From positions 558,001 to 622,000 of the forward strand of contig NZ_JALDNB010000002.1 of NCBI RefSeq assembly GCF_022699665.1: a stretch of DNA of 64,000 bases, written 5' to 3'. This stretch comes from Chryseobacterium aahli (GTDB lineage Bacteria; Bacteroidota; Bacteroidia; Flavobacteriales; Weeksellaceae). The notes beneath the pieces were generated by a model that saw only the letters and a list, made by a program, of their open reading frames with translations, made no database searches and was not told where the DNA came from. The number at the start of each line of letters is the position of its first letter. The first letter of the stretch is position 1. Below, piece after piece: positions 1 to 9,833 of this stretch. A program made the position numbers and the translations under genes.

Positions 1-285
1 TATTATAAAATGAATTGTTAAAGTAGCACTAAAAGTTTTTTTTAGTCGTTCAAAATCACCTTTTCCAATATCAAATGATAAATACCTGCGTGTCGCATTG
101 GCCATAGCCCCCCTAAAAAAAGAAAGCATAGATACAATACCTCCAACTAAACTGTAAATTCCGTAATCTGAGACTCCAAGTTGATCCAATACAATTCTAG
201 ATGTATATAATGTTACACCCAAGATAAAAAACATCCTTAGATATAAAAATGCTGTATTTTTTGCTATGCTGTTTATATTTGACAC
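1..285 (-). CDS. Wzx-like polysaccharide flippase, N-terminal part (runs off window)
   Basis: This is the N-terminal ~95 residues of an integral membrane oligosaccharide flippase (MATE-like/Wzx superfamily), which would move lipid-linked repeat units across the inner membrane. I read it from a GTG at 283-285, giving an N-terminus that begins MSNINSIAKNTAFLYLRMFF and continues with TSRIVLDQLGVSDYGIY and ANATRRYLSFDIGKGDF, a pattern usual for flavobacterial flippases. No ATG is available before residue 20, so GTG is the best start. It begins 13 bases after the stop of the UDP-glucose dehydrogenase gene and is clearly the next gene of the capsule operon. The C-terminal part lies outside the window, so completeness cannot be judged. 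Confidence 0.8.
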   Translation of the reverse strand, partial: MSNINSIAKNTAFLYLRMFFILGVTLYTSRIVLDQLGVSDYGIYSLVGGIVSMLSFFRGAMANATRRYLSFDIGKGDFERLKKTFSATLTIHFII

Positions 286-298
286 CTACTATATTCTT

Positions 299-1465
299 TC
301 AATCATTACCAAATAAATCCCTTGTATACACTTTATCCTGTACATCTGCTAATTCGGGAGCATTACGATTAGAGATGATTACATCACATTCTAATTTAAA
401 CTTTTCCAAATCTCTGACAACTTTTGACCCATAAAAAGTTTCCTCTTCCAAAACAGGTTCATACACTTCAACTTCAATACCTTTTGCCTTGATTCGTTTC
501 ATGACTCCTTGTATCGCTGAAGCCCTAAAATTATCAGAACCTGATTTCATAATCAATCGATAAACACCCACCTTTTTGGGCTTTCTTTCTAAAATAGAAT
601 CGGCTATAAAATCTTTACGTGTACGGTTTGCATCTACAATTGCCTGAATAATATTATTGGGTACAGTATCATAATTAGCTAATAATTGTTTTGTGTCTTT
701 AGGTAAACAATACCCGCCATATCCAAAAGAAGGGTTGTTGTAATGAGATCCAATACGCTGATCCAGACCTACTCCTTCAATGATTTGTCTGCTGTCTAAA
801 TTATGAATTTGTGCATAACTGTCTAATTCATTAAAATAAGCAACACGTAAAGCTAAATAGGTATTTGAAAATAACTTAATTGCTTCCGCTTCTGTAGGAT
901 TGGTAAATAAAATCGAAATATCATCTTTTATTGCTCCTTCTTTCAACAAATCAACAAACACTTTAGCTCTTTCACTTTGCTCACCAATAATAATTCGGGA
1001 AGGATATAAATTGTCATACAACGCTTTACCTTCTCTTAAAAATTCAGGAGAGAAAATAATATTATCAAATTCTAATCTCTTTTTTAAGTCTTCCGTGAAA
1101 CCAACAGGCACTGTAGACTTAATGATGATTATAGCACTAGGATTATGTTGCTTAACATCTTTTACAACAGACTCTACACTATTTGTATTAAAATAGTTAG
1201 TTTTAGTATCATAATCAGTTGGTGTTGCAACGATCACAAAATCTGCATTTTCAAAAGCATCTTTAACATCCAAAGTTGCTCTGAAATTAAGATCTTTGTT
1301 TGTCAAAAAATCTATTATTTCACCATCCTCAATAGGTGATATTTTTGCATTAAGCATATCAATCTTTTCTGCAACTATATCTACTGCCACAACTTCGTTG
1401 TTTTGTGCTAATAGAACAGCATTCGATAAGCCTACATAACCTGTGCCTACGACGGCAATTTTCAT
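299..1465 (-). CDS. ugd: UDP-glucose 6-dehydrogenase
   Basis: Cytosolic NAD-dependent oxidation of UDP-glucose to UDP-glucuronate for capsule or exopolysaccharide. The 388-residue product has an N-terminal Rossmann motif (GTGYVGLS, residues 7-14), the KSTVPVG segment near 116-122, the central FNEL helix region and the catalytic cysteine in GGYCLPKD (Cys253). Length matches the short bacterial Ugd type. The open frame begins further upstream (1498), but that would add 11 residues overlapping the previous gene and displace the conserved MKIAVVG start, so I chose the ATG at 1465, which leaves a 16-base gap from the preceding stop. It is the second of two UDP-sugar dehydrogenases in this operon, so the polymer probably contains more than one uronic acid; this last point is inference. 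Confidence 0.93.
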   Translation of the reverse strand: MKIAVVGTGYVGLSNAVLLAQNNEVVAVDIVAEKIDMLNAKISPIEDGEIIDFLTNKDLNFRATLDVKDAFENADFVIVATPTDYDTKTNYFNTNSVESVVKDVKQHNPSAIIIIKSTVPVGFTEDLKKRLEFDNIIFSPEFLREGKALYDNLYPSRIIIGEQSERAKVFVDLLKEGAIKDDISILFTNPTEAEAIKLFSNTYLALRVAYFNELDSYAQIHNLDSRQIIEGVGLDQRIGSHYNNPSFGYGGYCLPKDTKQLLANYDTVPNNIIQAIVDANRTRKDFIADSILERKPKKVGVYRLIMKSGSDNFRASAIQGVMKRIKAKGIEVEVYEPVLEEETFYGSKVVRDLEKFKLECDVIISNRNAPELADVQDKVYTRDLFGND

Positions 1466-1481
1466 TTGTCTATTCATGCTT

Positions 1482-2825
1482 CTACAGGCGGTTATCACAT
1501 TCTTCCAAAATTCCTTTTACATCATACACAACACCCCCATCTTTCAATAATAGCTTTAAATCTAAATCTAAAAACTCTTGATGAGCTACCGTAAGAACGA
1601 TTGCGTCAAATTTATCTTTGATCTCATCTAGAGAATTGATTGACCGAAATCCATATTCATGCTGTACTTCATCAGGATTTGCCCAGGGATCAAATGTGGT
1701 CACTTCAAAATCAAAATCTTCTAAGCTTTTAATGACGTCAGCAGCTTTTGTATTCCTTACATCAGGACAATTCTCTTTGAAAGTGATGCCGAGATTAAGA
1801 ATTTTTGCTCCATAAATATTGACTCCTTTCTTGATCATTGTTCTTACGACCTGAGACGCTACAAAAGATCCCATAGAATCGTTCAGCCTTCTTGCCGTCA
1901 AAATCAGTTCCGAATAATAACCAACATCCTGAGCTTTCTGTGCCAGATAAAATGGATCGACCCCAATACAATGCCCACCGACTAATCCTGGTTTGAATGG
2001 TAAAAAATTCCATTTAGTACCGGCGGCTTCAAGAACTGCATGGGTATCAATATCCAGAAGATTAAATATTTTTGCCAACTCGTTAACAAATGCTATATTG
2101 ATATCACGTTGGGAATTTTCAATCACTTTAGATGCTTCTGCTACCTTAATGGTTGGAGCTAAATGCGTCCCCGCTGTAATGACTGACTTGTATAATTCAT
2201 CGACATATGTACCGATTTCAGGAGTAGAACCTGACGTCACTTTTAAGATCTTATCTACTGTACGTGTTTTATCGCCTGGATTGATTCGCTCAGGAGAGTA
2301 TCCTGCGAAAAAGTCTACATTAAATTTTAGGCCTGAAACTTTTTCCAGAACAGGGATACATTCTTCTTCCGTCACTCCAGGATAAACCGTAGACTCATAG
2401 ATCACGACATCCCCTTTTTTAAGTACTTTTCCAACGGTTTCTGACGCTCTGTATAAAGGCGTTAGATCAGGGCGATTATGCTTATCAACAGGAGTAGGAA
2501 CGGTAACGATATAAATATTTGCTTCTTTAATGTCTTCAGAATTGGAAGAACAATACAATCCTTTCTTATTTTCGATAGTATTTGTAGAAACATTTGAAGA
2601 ACTTTCCGCATTTTCAGAAGAACCAAACGGATTTTCTCCTACCAAAACAGCTTCGAGTATATCATCTTCCACTTCAAATGTAGAATCCTTTCCTGCATTA
2701 ATCTCTTTAATTCGACGTTGGTTGATATCAAACCCTACAACAGAATATTTTGTAGCAAACAAACGAGCCAAAGGTAAACCTACGTACCCTAAGCCAATGA
2801 TGCTGATTTTAATTTCTTTATCCAT
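1482..2825 (-). CDS. UDP-N-acetylhexosamine 6-dehydrogenase (WbpO/TviB type)
   Basis: NAD-dependent oxidation of UDP-GlcNAc or UDP-GalNAc to the corresponding uronic acid. The Rossmann motif ([13 protein letters not shown]) is followed by the PTPVD segment, the [11 protein letters not shown] segment and the catalytic cysteine in [13 protein letters not shown], which marks the TviB/WbpA/WbpO family rather than Ugd. I chose the ATG at 2825 ([11 protein letters not shown]), not the earlier in-frame start at 2855, because the family begins there. Odd feature: between the first Rossmann half and the VTVPTP segment there is a Ser/Asn-rich stretch (around residues 65-90) that family members usually lack. 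Sugar specificity cannot be told from sequence alone. It sits between the Wzc-like kinase and ugd in the capsule operon. Confidence 0.9.
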   Translation of the reverse strand: MDKEIKISIIGLGYVGLPLARLFATKYSVVGFDINQRRIKEINAGKDSTFEVEDDILEAVLVGENPFGSSENAESSSNVSTNTIENKKGLYCSSNSEDIKEANIYIVTVPTPVDKHNRPDLTPLYRASETVGKVLKKGDVVIYESTVYPGVTEEECIPVLEKVSGLKFNVDFFAGYSPERINPGDKTRTVDKILKVTSGSTPEIGTYVDELYKSVITAGTHLAPTIKVAEASKVIENSQRDINIAFVNELAKIFNLLDIDTHAVLEAAGTKWNFLPFKPGLVGGHCIGVDPFYLAQKAQDVGYYSELILTARRLNDSMGSFVASQVVRTMIKKGVNIYGAKILNLGITFKENCPDVRNTKAADVIKSLEDFDFEVTTFDPWANPDEVQHEYGFRSINSLDEIKDKFDAIVLTVAHQEFLDLDLKLLLKDGGVVYDVKGILEECDNRL

Positions 2826-2882
2826 TTTAGTATACAATATTTGCTCATTATGCAATTACATAAATTGTAAGCCTTACATTAA

Positions 2883-5237
2883 TTATTTTTTGAAAATTTT
2901 GGTCCACCATCTTTTTTCTTGATCACTACTGTAGCCATAGCCGTAACCATAATTGTATCCATAGCCGTAACCTCCTGCATTTTTAGAAACATCATTGATA
3001 ACAAAAGAAACATTTTTAACTTTGGATTCTTTAACAAGATTATTTGCAAAATCTACAAGCACATTTCTTGAAATACCCGATCTAATAACATATAATGTAG
3101 CATCTGCAACATCAGCAATACTGAGGGTATCTGAAACCAGCATCAAAGGTGCAGAATCAATGATTATATATTCATATTGAGAAGATAATTTCTCAATCAG
3201 CTTCTGGTATCGACCATTAGAAAGGAGCTCTTGTGGATTAGGAGGAATTGTACCCGCATAAATAACATCACAATATGAATTGGTGTCTGAGGTATGGATA
3301 AGATTATCCACATCTACTGTATCATCATACAGATATTCCGTTAATCCTTTTCGCTTGATAGGCTCGCTGTCATATCGTTGAATCTGTGGATTTCTAACAT
3401 CGGAACCAATCAATAAACTTCTTCCGTTTTTATTTCCCAAGGTCAAAGCTAGATTTACTGAAACGAGTGTTTTACCCTCACCTTTTACAGAAGATGTGAC
3501 CATGATAACTTTTGCAGAATCTTTTGTAGGAAGTACAAATTTAAGATTAGACACGAGAATCCTGAAGGACTCGGCCAATTCTGAAAAATCATTCTGCTGT
3601 ACCAAATGAAAATCATTTGATTTTAATGAAGGTATATCTGCTAGTATACCTAGTGATGATTTAGCTTTGATATCATCTCGGTTATAAATCTTATCATCCC
3701 ACACAAAATACGAGTATATTACTAAAAAAGGAATAACTAAACCTAGAAGTAGAGCCGCTAAAAAAATAATAATCTTATTCGGTGAAACTGGAGCGTCTTT
3801 TGTAAAAGCGGGATTTACAATTTTCGCTTTAGGAACATTGATTGATAAATTAATTGCATTTTCTTCTCTTTTCTGTAATAGAAAAAGAAAAAGCTGCTCT
3901 TTCAGAGTTTGCTGACGTTCTATTCCTCTGTATATTTTGGTTTGACCGGGAACTTTATTCATCAACCCATTGCTCGAAGAAATTTCACCATTTAATTTCG
4001 CGATAGATGTCTGCACGGACTGTTTTTGCTCACGGATATTATCTTGTACAATTTCTTTCAGGGAAGCAATTTCCCTATTCATTTCCACTACAGCAGGGTT
4101 TTCATTTGTTGCCTGCTTAAGTGTTTTATTTCTGATGATCAAAAGGTCGTTATACTTTGTAATAGCACCTTCCAGTGAAGGGCTGAGTCCAAGATTGGAT
4201 GGCATCAGCTGGTTGTTTCTGTTTCCAGACGCTTCTGCCGTCAGCGAATTGAGCAGATCCAGCTGAGTTTGCTGCTGTAACAGCACTTTCGTGTTTTCAC
4301 TCGTATTCTGTAACGCTAGCTGTGCCTGTGCCTGAAGATCAAAAATTCGGTTGCTGTCCTGAAAATCTTCTTTCTGATTTTCAACCCCCGAAAGATCACG
4401 TGTAATCACTTCCAGCCTTTTATCAATAAAATCCTGAGTATTCTTTGACTGCATATTCTTGTCTCGAAGACCATCCAGATTATACTGCTTGGTTACTTCG
4501 TTAAGAATAGCCTCAGATTTCTCTGGAACTCCACCAGCCAGACTTATATTTATAAGCATCGCTTTTGGATCGGGAAGCTCCACCTTCAATTTCTCTTCTA
4601 GCTTTTTAACCCTCTCCACCTGATTCCAAAAAACTATTATGTATTTTGATTTAAAAGGAATTGCATTATTTTTATTGAAAATAACAGTTCCGAAATCCAA
4701 TTTTACAGGAACGTTATAAGAACCTTTGATAGTTCCATATTTTTCATTCCAAAGAACAAATGTTGTATTATCACTCTTTTTGATCAGATACTCTGAAGAT
4801 ACAAATTTTTTAGCCGGCTTTTCATTGTAAGCAATAATTTTAGCCGTGACAGGTAAATCCGTAAACAATTCTGAATCTTTGATTTCACCACCGCTAAAAT
4901 ATTGGACACTTAGGTTTAAATTTTTCACCACTTCTAATAGAATTGGTCTAGAAGTGATTACTGCAACTTCACTCTTTAATTCATCCGCATTTCCAAGACC
5001 TATTCCCAAATTATCAAGATCGGATAATGCTGAAGTTATATCTGTCTGCTTCTTATCAAATTTTAGTGTAGTAGTAGACTGATATTGAGGAACTGTATAT
5101 CTAATATACAGATATGCGGCTATCATAAAGAATAAAACCGATAAGGTGAACCAAGGCCATCTTCGAAGGTATTTTCCTAGAATTTTTTTCAGATCAAAAG
5201 CCTCTTCATCTTTATCATTAAATTTTGTCTGTTGCAT
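2883..5237 (-). CDS. Wzc-like polysaccharide co-polymerase and tyrosine autokinase
   Basis: Inner-membrane chain-length regulator fused to a BY-kinase that controls capsule polymerisation and export with the Wza partner. Residues ~30-50 and ~490-512 form the two membrane segments around a long periplasmic coiled-coil (Wzz domain). The cytosolic kinase carries Walker A (SSVKGEGKT, near residue 590), Walker A' (LLIGSDVRNPQ) and Walker B (YIIIDSAP). The C-terminus is a Gly/Tyr ladder (GGYGYGYNYGYGYGY) followed by a basic tail; this is the expected autophosphorylation cluster but unusually regular. At 784 residues it is normal for a fused Gram-negative Wzc. It starts 7 bases after the Wza-like gene ends, so the two are co-transcribed. 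Confidence 0.93.
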   Translation of the reverse strand: MQQTKFNDKDEEAFDLKKILGKYLRRWPWFTLSVLFFMIAAYLYIRYTVPQYQSTTTLKFDKKQTDITSALSDLDNLGIGLGNADELKSEVAVITSRPILLEVVKNLNLSVQYFSGGEIKDSELFTDLPVTAKIIAYNEKPAKKFVSSEYLIKKSDNTTFVLWNEKYGTIKGSYNVPVKLDFGTVIFNKNNAIPFKSKYIIVFWNQVERVKKLEEKLKVELPDPKAMLINISLAGGVPEKSEAILNEVTKQYNLDGLRDKNMQSKNTQDFIDKRLEVITRDLSGVENQKEDFQDSNRIFDLQAQAQLALQNTSENTKVLLQQQTQLDLLNSLTAEASGNRNNQLMPSNLGLSPSLEGAITKYNDLLIIRNKTLKQATNENPAVVEMNREIASLKEIVQDNIREQKQSVQTSIAKLNGEISSSNGLMNKVPGQTKIYRGIERQQTLKEQLFLFLLQKREENAINLSINVPKAKIVNPAFTKDAPVSPNKIIIFLAALLLGLVIPFLVIYSYFVWDDKIYNRDDIKAKSSLGILADIPSLKSNDFHLVQQNDFSELAESFRILVSNLKFVLPTKDSAKVIMVTSSVKGEGKTLVSVNLALTLGNKNGRSLLIGSDVRNPQIQRYDSEPIKRKGLTEYLYDDTVDVDNLIHTSDTNSYCDVIYAGTIPPNPQELLSNGRYQKLIEKLSSQYEYIIIDSAPLMLVSDTLSIADVADATLYVIRSGISRNVLVDFANNLVKESKVKNVSFVINDVSKNAGGYGYGYNYGYGYGYSSDQEKRWWTKIFKK

Positions 5238-5244
5238 ATTTATA

Positions 5245-6039
5245 TTATCTTGTTAAAGCAATGATAAGAGTTCCTGCTGTCAATAATGCACCAATGATCT
5301 GGAATGTCAATGCTCTGTTCGGATTTGAATTTGCCTGCACTTGTTTATTTTTGTCTGGCTGTACATAAAGCACATCGTTTTGCTTCATATAATAATAGGG
5401 TGAACTCACTATATCTTCCCTTGACATATCTAAATTGATTACTTGTTCAGCTCCGTCATCGCCCGTTCGGATAATTTTTACATTTTTTCGATCTCCAAAA
5501 TCCGTCATATCGCCTGCAAGACTTAATGCCTGAAATACATTGAGCTTCTGCGATACACTCTGTTTCTGTCCTGGTATTTTAACTTCTCCGATAATGCTAA
5601 CATTGAAGTTTTTCAAGGTTACGGTCACCAAAGGATCTAATAGATATCTTTTGAGACGCATTTCAATATCATCTTTAAGCTGTATTTGGGTCATCCCTTT
5701 CGCATAGACGTTTCCTAAAACAGGAAAGTTGATATACCCTTCATCATTGACAAGGTATTCACTAGGTTGTACATATTGATTAATTCCCGTTTGAGATTCA
5801 CTTCCTACTTTATTTACTGTGTTAAGATTAAAAGGTTTTACTGCGATTTCATCTAGTGCTGAAACAAGGATCAAAAGTACATCCCCTTGTTGTATTTGCA
5901 GACCCAAAAATTTTGCTTGCACAACTTCCTGTTCCATATTATGTTGTGATGACATGTAAACCATATTCTGTTTTGGTTTACAGGATAATAAAGTAACCGA
6001 TAACAGGATTAAGTACGTAATAATTGTAGTTTTCTTCAT
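5245..6039 (-). CDS. Wza-like polysaccharide export outer-membrane lipoprotein
   Basis: Outer-membrane exporter component of the capsule/EPS machine. The N-terminus is a lipoprotein signal with the lipobox ending at Cys20 (LLSVTLLSC). The body has a Poly_export (PES) domain around residues 45-140, with the YLVNDEGYINFPVLG strand pair, then an SLBB-like segment (VTLKNFNVSIIGEVKIPG...). The last ~25 residues are hydrophobic (FQIIGALLTAGTLIIALTR), matching the C-terminal membrane helix of Wza-type channels. At 264 residues it is the short Bacteroidota form. It lies directly upstream of the Wzc-like kinase, its usual partner. Confidence 0.9.
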   Translation of the reverse strand: MKKTTIITYLILLSVTLLSCKPKQNMVYMSSQHNMEQEVVQAKFLGLQIQQGDVLLILVSALDEIAVKPFNLNTVNKVGSESQTGINQYVQPSEYLVNDEGYINFPVLGNVYAKGMTQIQLKDDIEMRLKRYLLDPLVTVTLKNFNVSIIGEVKIPGQKQSVSQKLNVFQALSLAGDMTDFGDRKNVKIIRTGDDGAEQVINLDMSREDIVSSPYYYMKQNDVLYVQPDKNKQVQANSNPNRALTFQIIGALLTAGTLIIALTR

Positions 6040-6276
6040 ATGTTATTTAACCTTCTGGAGTTAACACTCAATTTCATTAAATTAATTTAGTGTAAATGAG
6101 CAAACTCCGTATATTTTGCTATTTTTTAGAAATTTCACTTATTTGTGAAATTTGCACTATTGTAATATATTATTTTAAGAACAATTCTTTTCGTATCAAT
6201 TTTCATTCCGTTTTAGAGCTACAAATTAAACATATTCGTTTATTAATGGTTATTCTTTAATATAATTTAAACTATG

Positions 6277-8190
6277 TTATTGATAACCTTCATGTTCAGG
6301 GATCTTATCTAAAATTTCAAATTCTGAATTATTACTTATAAATTCAGGTACTATAACCTTTAATAATTTAACCACCTGCAATCCATCTTTTTTTATAGTT
6401 GATCTTATAATTTGTTTGCATAAGAACTCTATATCGTCAAATTCCATTAATGGATCTTTTGATATCATGATTTTTTCATGATGTGTTGGGACAGTTGTCG
6501 AATGATTGGTTAATAGTTCCTCGTAAAGCTTTTCGCCGGGTCTTAAGCCGATGAAATCAATTTTTATATCAACATCCGGAGTATACCCTGATAATTTTAT
6601 CATTTTTTTCGCTAAATCCAAAATTTTAATTGGTTTACCCATATCAAAAACATAGATCTCACCTCCCTCTCCCATTGTTCCGGCCTGAAGAACTAGCTCA
6701 CAAGCTTCTGGTATAGTCATAAAATAACGAATGATATCAGGATGAGTAATTGTAACAGGACCTCCTTTCGCAATCTGTTTCCTGAAATGTGGTATCACCG
6801 AACCATTCGACCCTAAAACATTTCCAAAACGAGTTGTAATAAATTTTGTTTGATTACCGTATGAATTCTGTAAAGACTGTACAAAAAGTTCCGCCGTTCT
6901 TTTCGAAGCTCCCATTACATTGGTAGGATTTACAGCCTTATCCGTAGAAACCATTACAAAACGGTCGACAATATATTTTTTTGATAATAGCGCTAAATTT
7001 CTTGTTCCTGCAACATTTACAAAAATAGCTTCATGTGGATTATCTTCTATTAAAGGTACATGTTTATATGCAGCGGCATGATAAACTATTGAAAAGTCAT
7101 ACTCTTCGAATAGTTTCTCAAGTCTGTAAACATTTGAAATATCAGCCAATATAAATTTGAATCTTTGATTTGGGAATTTCTCTAACAACTCAAGCTTCAG
7201 TTCATGCAAAGGAGATTCAGCCTGATCAACTACAACAATAATTGATGCGTTTAACAAAGCAACTTGTCTTACAATTTCACTTCCTATCGAGCCAGCACCA
7301 CCCGTTACTAAAATGCTTTTACCAAAATGATAGTTACTAACACCTTCTCTTTCAATTGCTATGGGTGTACGTTCAAGTAAATCTTCAATCTGAATGGGGC
7401 GAATATCTCCTATTATACTACCTTCATGAGTATTATTAATTACAGGCACCTTTAACACCTTTAGCCCTTTACTTAATGCAAAATTCGTCCATTCTTCCAT
7501 TTCAAAATTTAACATACAACCTTTTAAGAGCACTGCATCAAACTGTTTGCTTAGATTATTGATTTTAAGAAACTCTCTTTTATTATAAATCTTATACCCT
7601 AGCAAGATTGCTTTTTTAGAAGTAGATTCTGTATTAACAAATCCTTTTAATTGATAAGGATGCGTGGGATTGTGAATAATAGCATTTCCTAAAGATACAG
7701 ATTCACCCTCTATACCTATGACCACAATCCTTATTTTGGACGAAGCCTCTTTAGGAACCATGAATATCTTAAATATCCGCTTGACCATCATTCTAAAGAA
7801 AAACATTAGAAAAACAGATATAAAAAAAAATAAAAAAAGCTCGTGATACAAATCTAAAAAAATACCCAATATCAATTTTGACATAAAATCTATTGCCAGC
7901 ATTGCGATCATAGTACAGCTTGACGACCATACAATCTTAAAAAAGTCAAAAAAAGTAGAATACCTTATAATGCCCGCATATGTTTTAAACACCAGCATAA
8001 ATAAAATATTTACAGCAACAGTTAGAAATATCTTTTGGTTCTGATATTCACTAAAATTTGTTACTACATCAAGATTTTCTAAAAACAGATGTGAGACTAA
8101 GATTGAAAAAGAAACAATTGAAACGTCGATAAAAAAAACCAGCCATCTAGGCACATACCTTAACTCCCTGATTCTAAATACATTCTCCAT
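6277..8190 (-). CDS. WbpM/CapD-like UDP-sugar 4,6-dehydratase, membrane-bound
   Basis: Makes the 4-keto-6-deoxy UDP-N-acetylhexosamine precursor that starts synthesis of modified capsule or O-antigen sugars. Four or five membrane segments occupy residues ~15-135, followed by a CoA-binding-like Rossmann region and a short-chain dehydrogenase domain with GGAGSIGSEI (near residue 300), HAAAYKHVP, STDKAVNP and MGASKRTAE (near 425). In the last motif methionine stands where classical SDR enzymes have the catalytic tyrosine, as in WbpM-type dehydratases. Length, 637 residues, is typical of the large membrane form. It is the first gene of the capsule operon seen here; the 237-base gap to the Wza-like gene could hold a second promoter. 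Confidence 0.92.
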   Translation of the reverse strand: MENVFRIRELRYVPRWLVFFIDVSIVSFSILVSHLFLENLDVVTNFSEYQNQKIFLTVAVNILFMLVFKTYAGIIRYSTFFDFFKIVWSSSCTMIAMLAIDFMSKLILGIFLDLYHELFLFFFISVFLMFFFRMMVKRIFKIFMVPKEASSKIRIVVIGIEGESVSLGNAIIHNPTHPYQLKGFVNTESTSKKAILLGYKIYNKREFLKINNLSKQFDAVLLKGCMLNFEMEEWTNFALSKGLKVLKVPVINNTHEGSIIGDIRPIQIEDLLERTPIAIEREGVSNYHFGKSILVTGGAGSIGSEIVRQVALLNASIIVVVDQAESPLHELKLELLEKFPNQRFKFILADISNVYRLEKLFEEYDFSIVYHAAAYKHVPLIEDNPHEAIFVNVAGTRNLALLSKKYIVDRFVMVSTDKAVNPTNVMGASKRTAELFVQSLQNSYGNQTKFITTRFGNVLGSNGSVIPHFRKQIAKGGPVTITHPDIIRYFMTIPEACELVLQAGTMGEGGEIYVFDMGKPIKILDLAKKMIKLSGYTPDVDIKIDFIGLRPGEKLYEELLTNHSTTVPTHHEKIMISKDPLMEFDDIEFLCKQIIRSTIKKDGLQVVKLLKVIVPEFISNNSEFEILDKIPEHEGYQ

Positions 8191-8251
8191 ACTACAAAAG
8201 GCTTATTGATACATTATTTCATGCAATAATAGATTTTTCATCAATTGTAAG

Positions 8252-8259
8252 CAAAGATA
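8252..8259 (-). promoter_or_regulatory. Candidate -7 box upstream of the capsule operon
   Basis: On the minus strand this reads TATCTTTG, a match to the Bacteroidota -7 consensus TAnnTTTG, 62 bases before the WbpM-like start codon. I see no clear TTG -33 element at the proper distance, so this is only a candidate. Confidence 0.35.
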
Positions 8260-8346
8260 AATAATTATTATTAATTTATCCGCTTATTTTTTTTATTTCC
8301 ACACTATATGATTTTTTTGTATAAGAAGTTATTGATGTATTTTATT

Positions 8347-8372
8347 ACTTTGAATTAAAAAAAATTCAAAGT
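8347..8372. terminator. 10-bp perfect inverted repeat, possible terminator
   Basis: ACTTTGAATT and AATTCAAAGT are separated by six A residues and followed by a short T-rich run. It lies just outside the left island repeat. It may end transcription coming from either side; no gene immediately needs it. Confidence 0.35.
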
Positions 8373-8406
8373 AACCTTTTATTTTGGTTGAATTTGATAA
8401 AAAGCT

Positions 8407-8638
8407 ACTTTCTGCAAGATGTACAATAGTTAAACTGCCTAGTGGTCGGGTTTTCCAAAATTTTTTGTGACCTATTTTGCGATTTTCGGCATTGGTCAGT
8501 AAAAAGGTCATAAAAATCGTGACCTATTTTGATTTTTTTTGACTCTAGCGCAAAACAAAAAACGCTGTAAACATTGATTTTTACAGCGTTTTAGCTTATT
8601 TTAGTTCCCCAATTGGCGGAGAGAGAGGGATTCGAACC
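8407..8638 (-). repeat. Left island boundary repeat (attL-like), ends in tRNA-Ser 3' fragment
   Basis: This 232-bp stretch matches 62532-62763 without net gaps at an offset of exactly 54,125 bases. The last 23 bases (8616-8638) are identical to the 3' end of the tRNA-Ser gene at the right border; identity stops at 8638/62763. The outer ~210 bases differ at scattered positions, and both copies include the same strong hairpin downstream of the tRNA end. I infer that the tRNA 3' end is the integration core and that this copy is the original chromosomal flank. Confidence 0.85.
8559..8592. terminator. Hairpin copy of the tRNA-Ser terminator (left)
   Basis: A perfect 13-base inverted repeat (AAAACGCTGTAAA / TTTACAGCGTTTT) with an 8-base loop and A/T flanks. 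The same hairpin occurs at 62684-62717, directly downstream of the intact tRNA-Ser. Here it sits beside the tRNA fragment, displaced by the island. Confidence 0.6.
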
Positions 8639-8639
8639 T

Positions 8640-9136
<497 letters not shown>

Positions 9137-9137
9137 T

Positions 9138-9553
9138 ATGCAGGGAGAAGATGATTTGAGAGGTTTAGCCAAAATAATGGGATTTATGAGAGCAGTAAGT
9201 ATTCTGCTGGTCTAATGCATTTTTATTGGTTTTGTTATGCCTTCTTCCTGGAGCATGGATGGGTTTTAGAAATTATTAGTAAGATATTATCGAATTTTCA
9301 GAAAACAGCAGGATTATTTTCTCATCCTTTATACACTAAAATCTTTGCAGTAGTTCTTTTGGCATTAAGCTGTTGGGGAATAAAAGGTGTCAAAAATGAA
9401 AAAATTACCTGGAAAAAGATAGATACTACATTAGTAATTGGCATATTACTTTTCTTTTTTAACGGACTACTAATCAGATTCTTATTTAAATATTCTATTT
9501 TTTTATACATAATAACTGTACGTCTTCAAACCAACTTAGACATTTTAGTTTAA
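9138..9553 (+). pseudogene. MobC/TraG-type coupling protein, broken N-terminal relic
   Basis: Frame 1 from the ATG at 9138 gives MQGEDDLRGLAKIMGFMRAV and a stop at 9213-9215; one base shift then gives MHFYWFCYAFFLEHGWVLEI and two hydrophobic segments. Together they match the conserved N-terminus of the Bacteroidota conjugal coupling ATPase (MobC/TraG, VirD4 superfamily), whose first ~130 residues are membrane segments. A single missing base near 9212 breaks the frame, and the similarity ends by about residue 120, so the whole ATPase domain is missing. It is dead for DNA transfer and is direct evidence that the island descends from a conjugative element. The attribution is from memory of the family pattern. 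Confidence 0.7.
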
Positions 9554-9833
9554 ATCCTTAAGGAGGATTTTCGATTTATAAACTTACAACTTTTTGCTGA
9601 CGATTTACATTCATTAATGTTTTAGGTTGTTAGTTTTTTAATGCTGGAAAATTATCACAACACGATTTTCCAAATATATCAAAAATAATTGTTTCATAAT
9701 TACGGGATGTCACAATTATAATAATTCGTTCAAGAGTTAAGCAAAATCCTTACTTTTTACGTCAAATAAATACCACTTTCAGGTGATTTTATATGTGATT
9801 AATAATTTTTATTTTTACAAAAAACTATTAATC

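Noticed and set aside
1993..2922. Two 130-codon plus-strand frames (1993-2385 and 2530-2922)
   Set aside because: They lie antisense inside the UDP-hexosamine dehydrogenase gene and have no family features.
8329..8511. 60-codon minus-strand frame in the left repeat
   Set aside because: It runs through the att-like repeat and hairpin, and the matching right copy has no equivalent intact frame.
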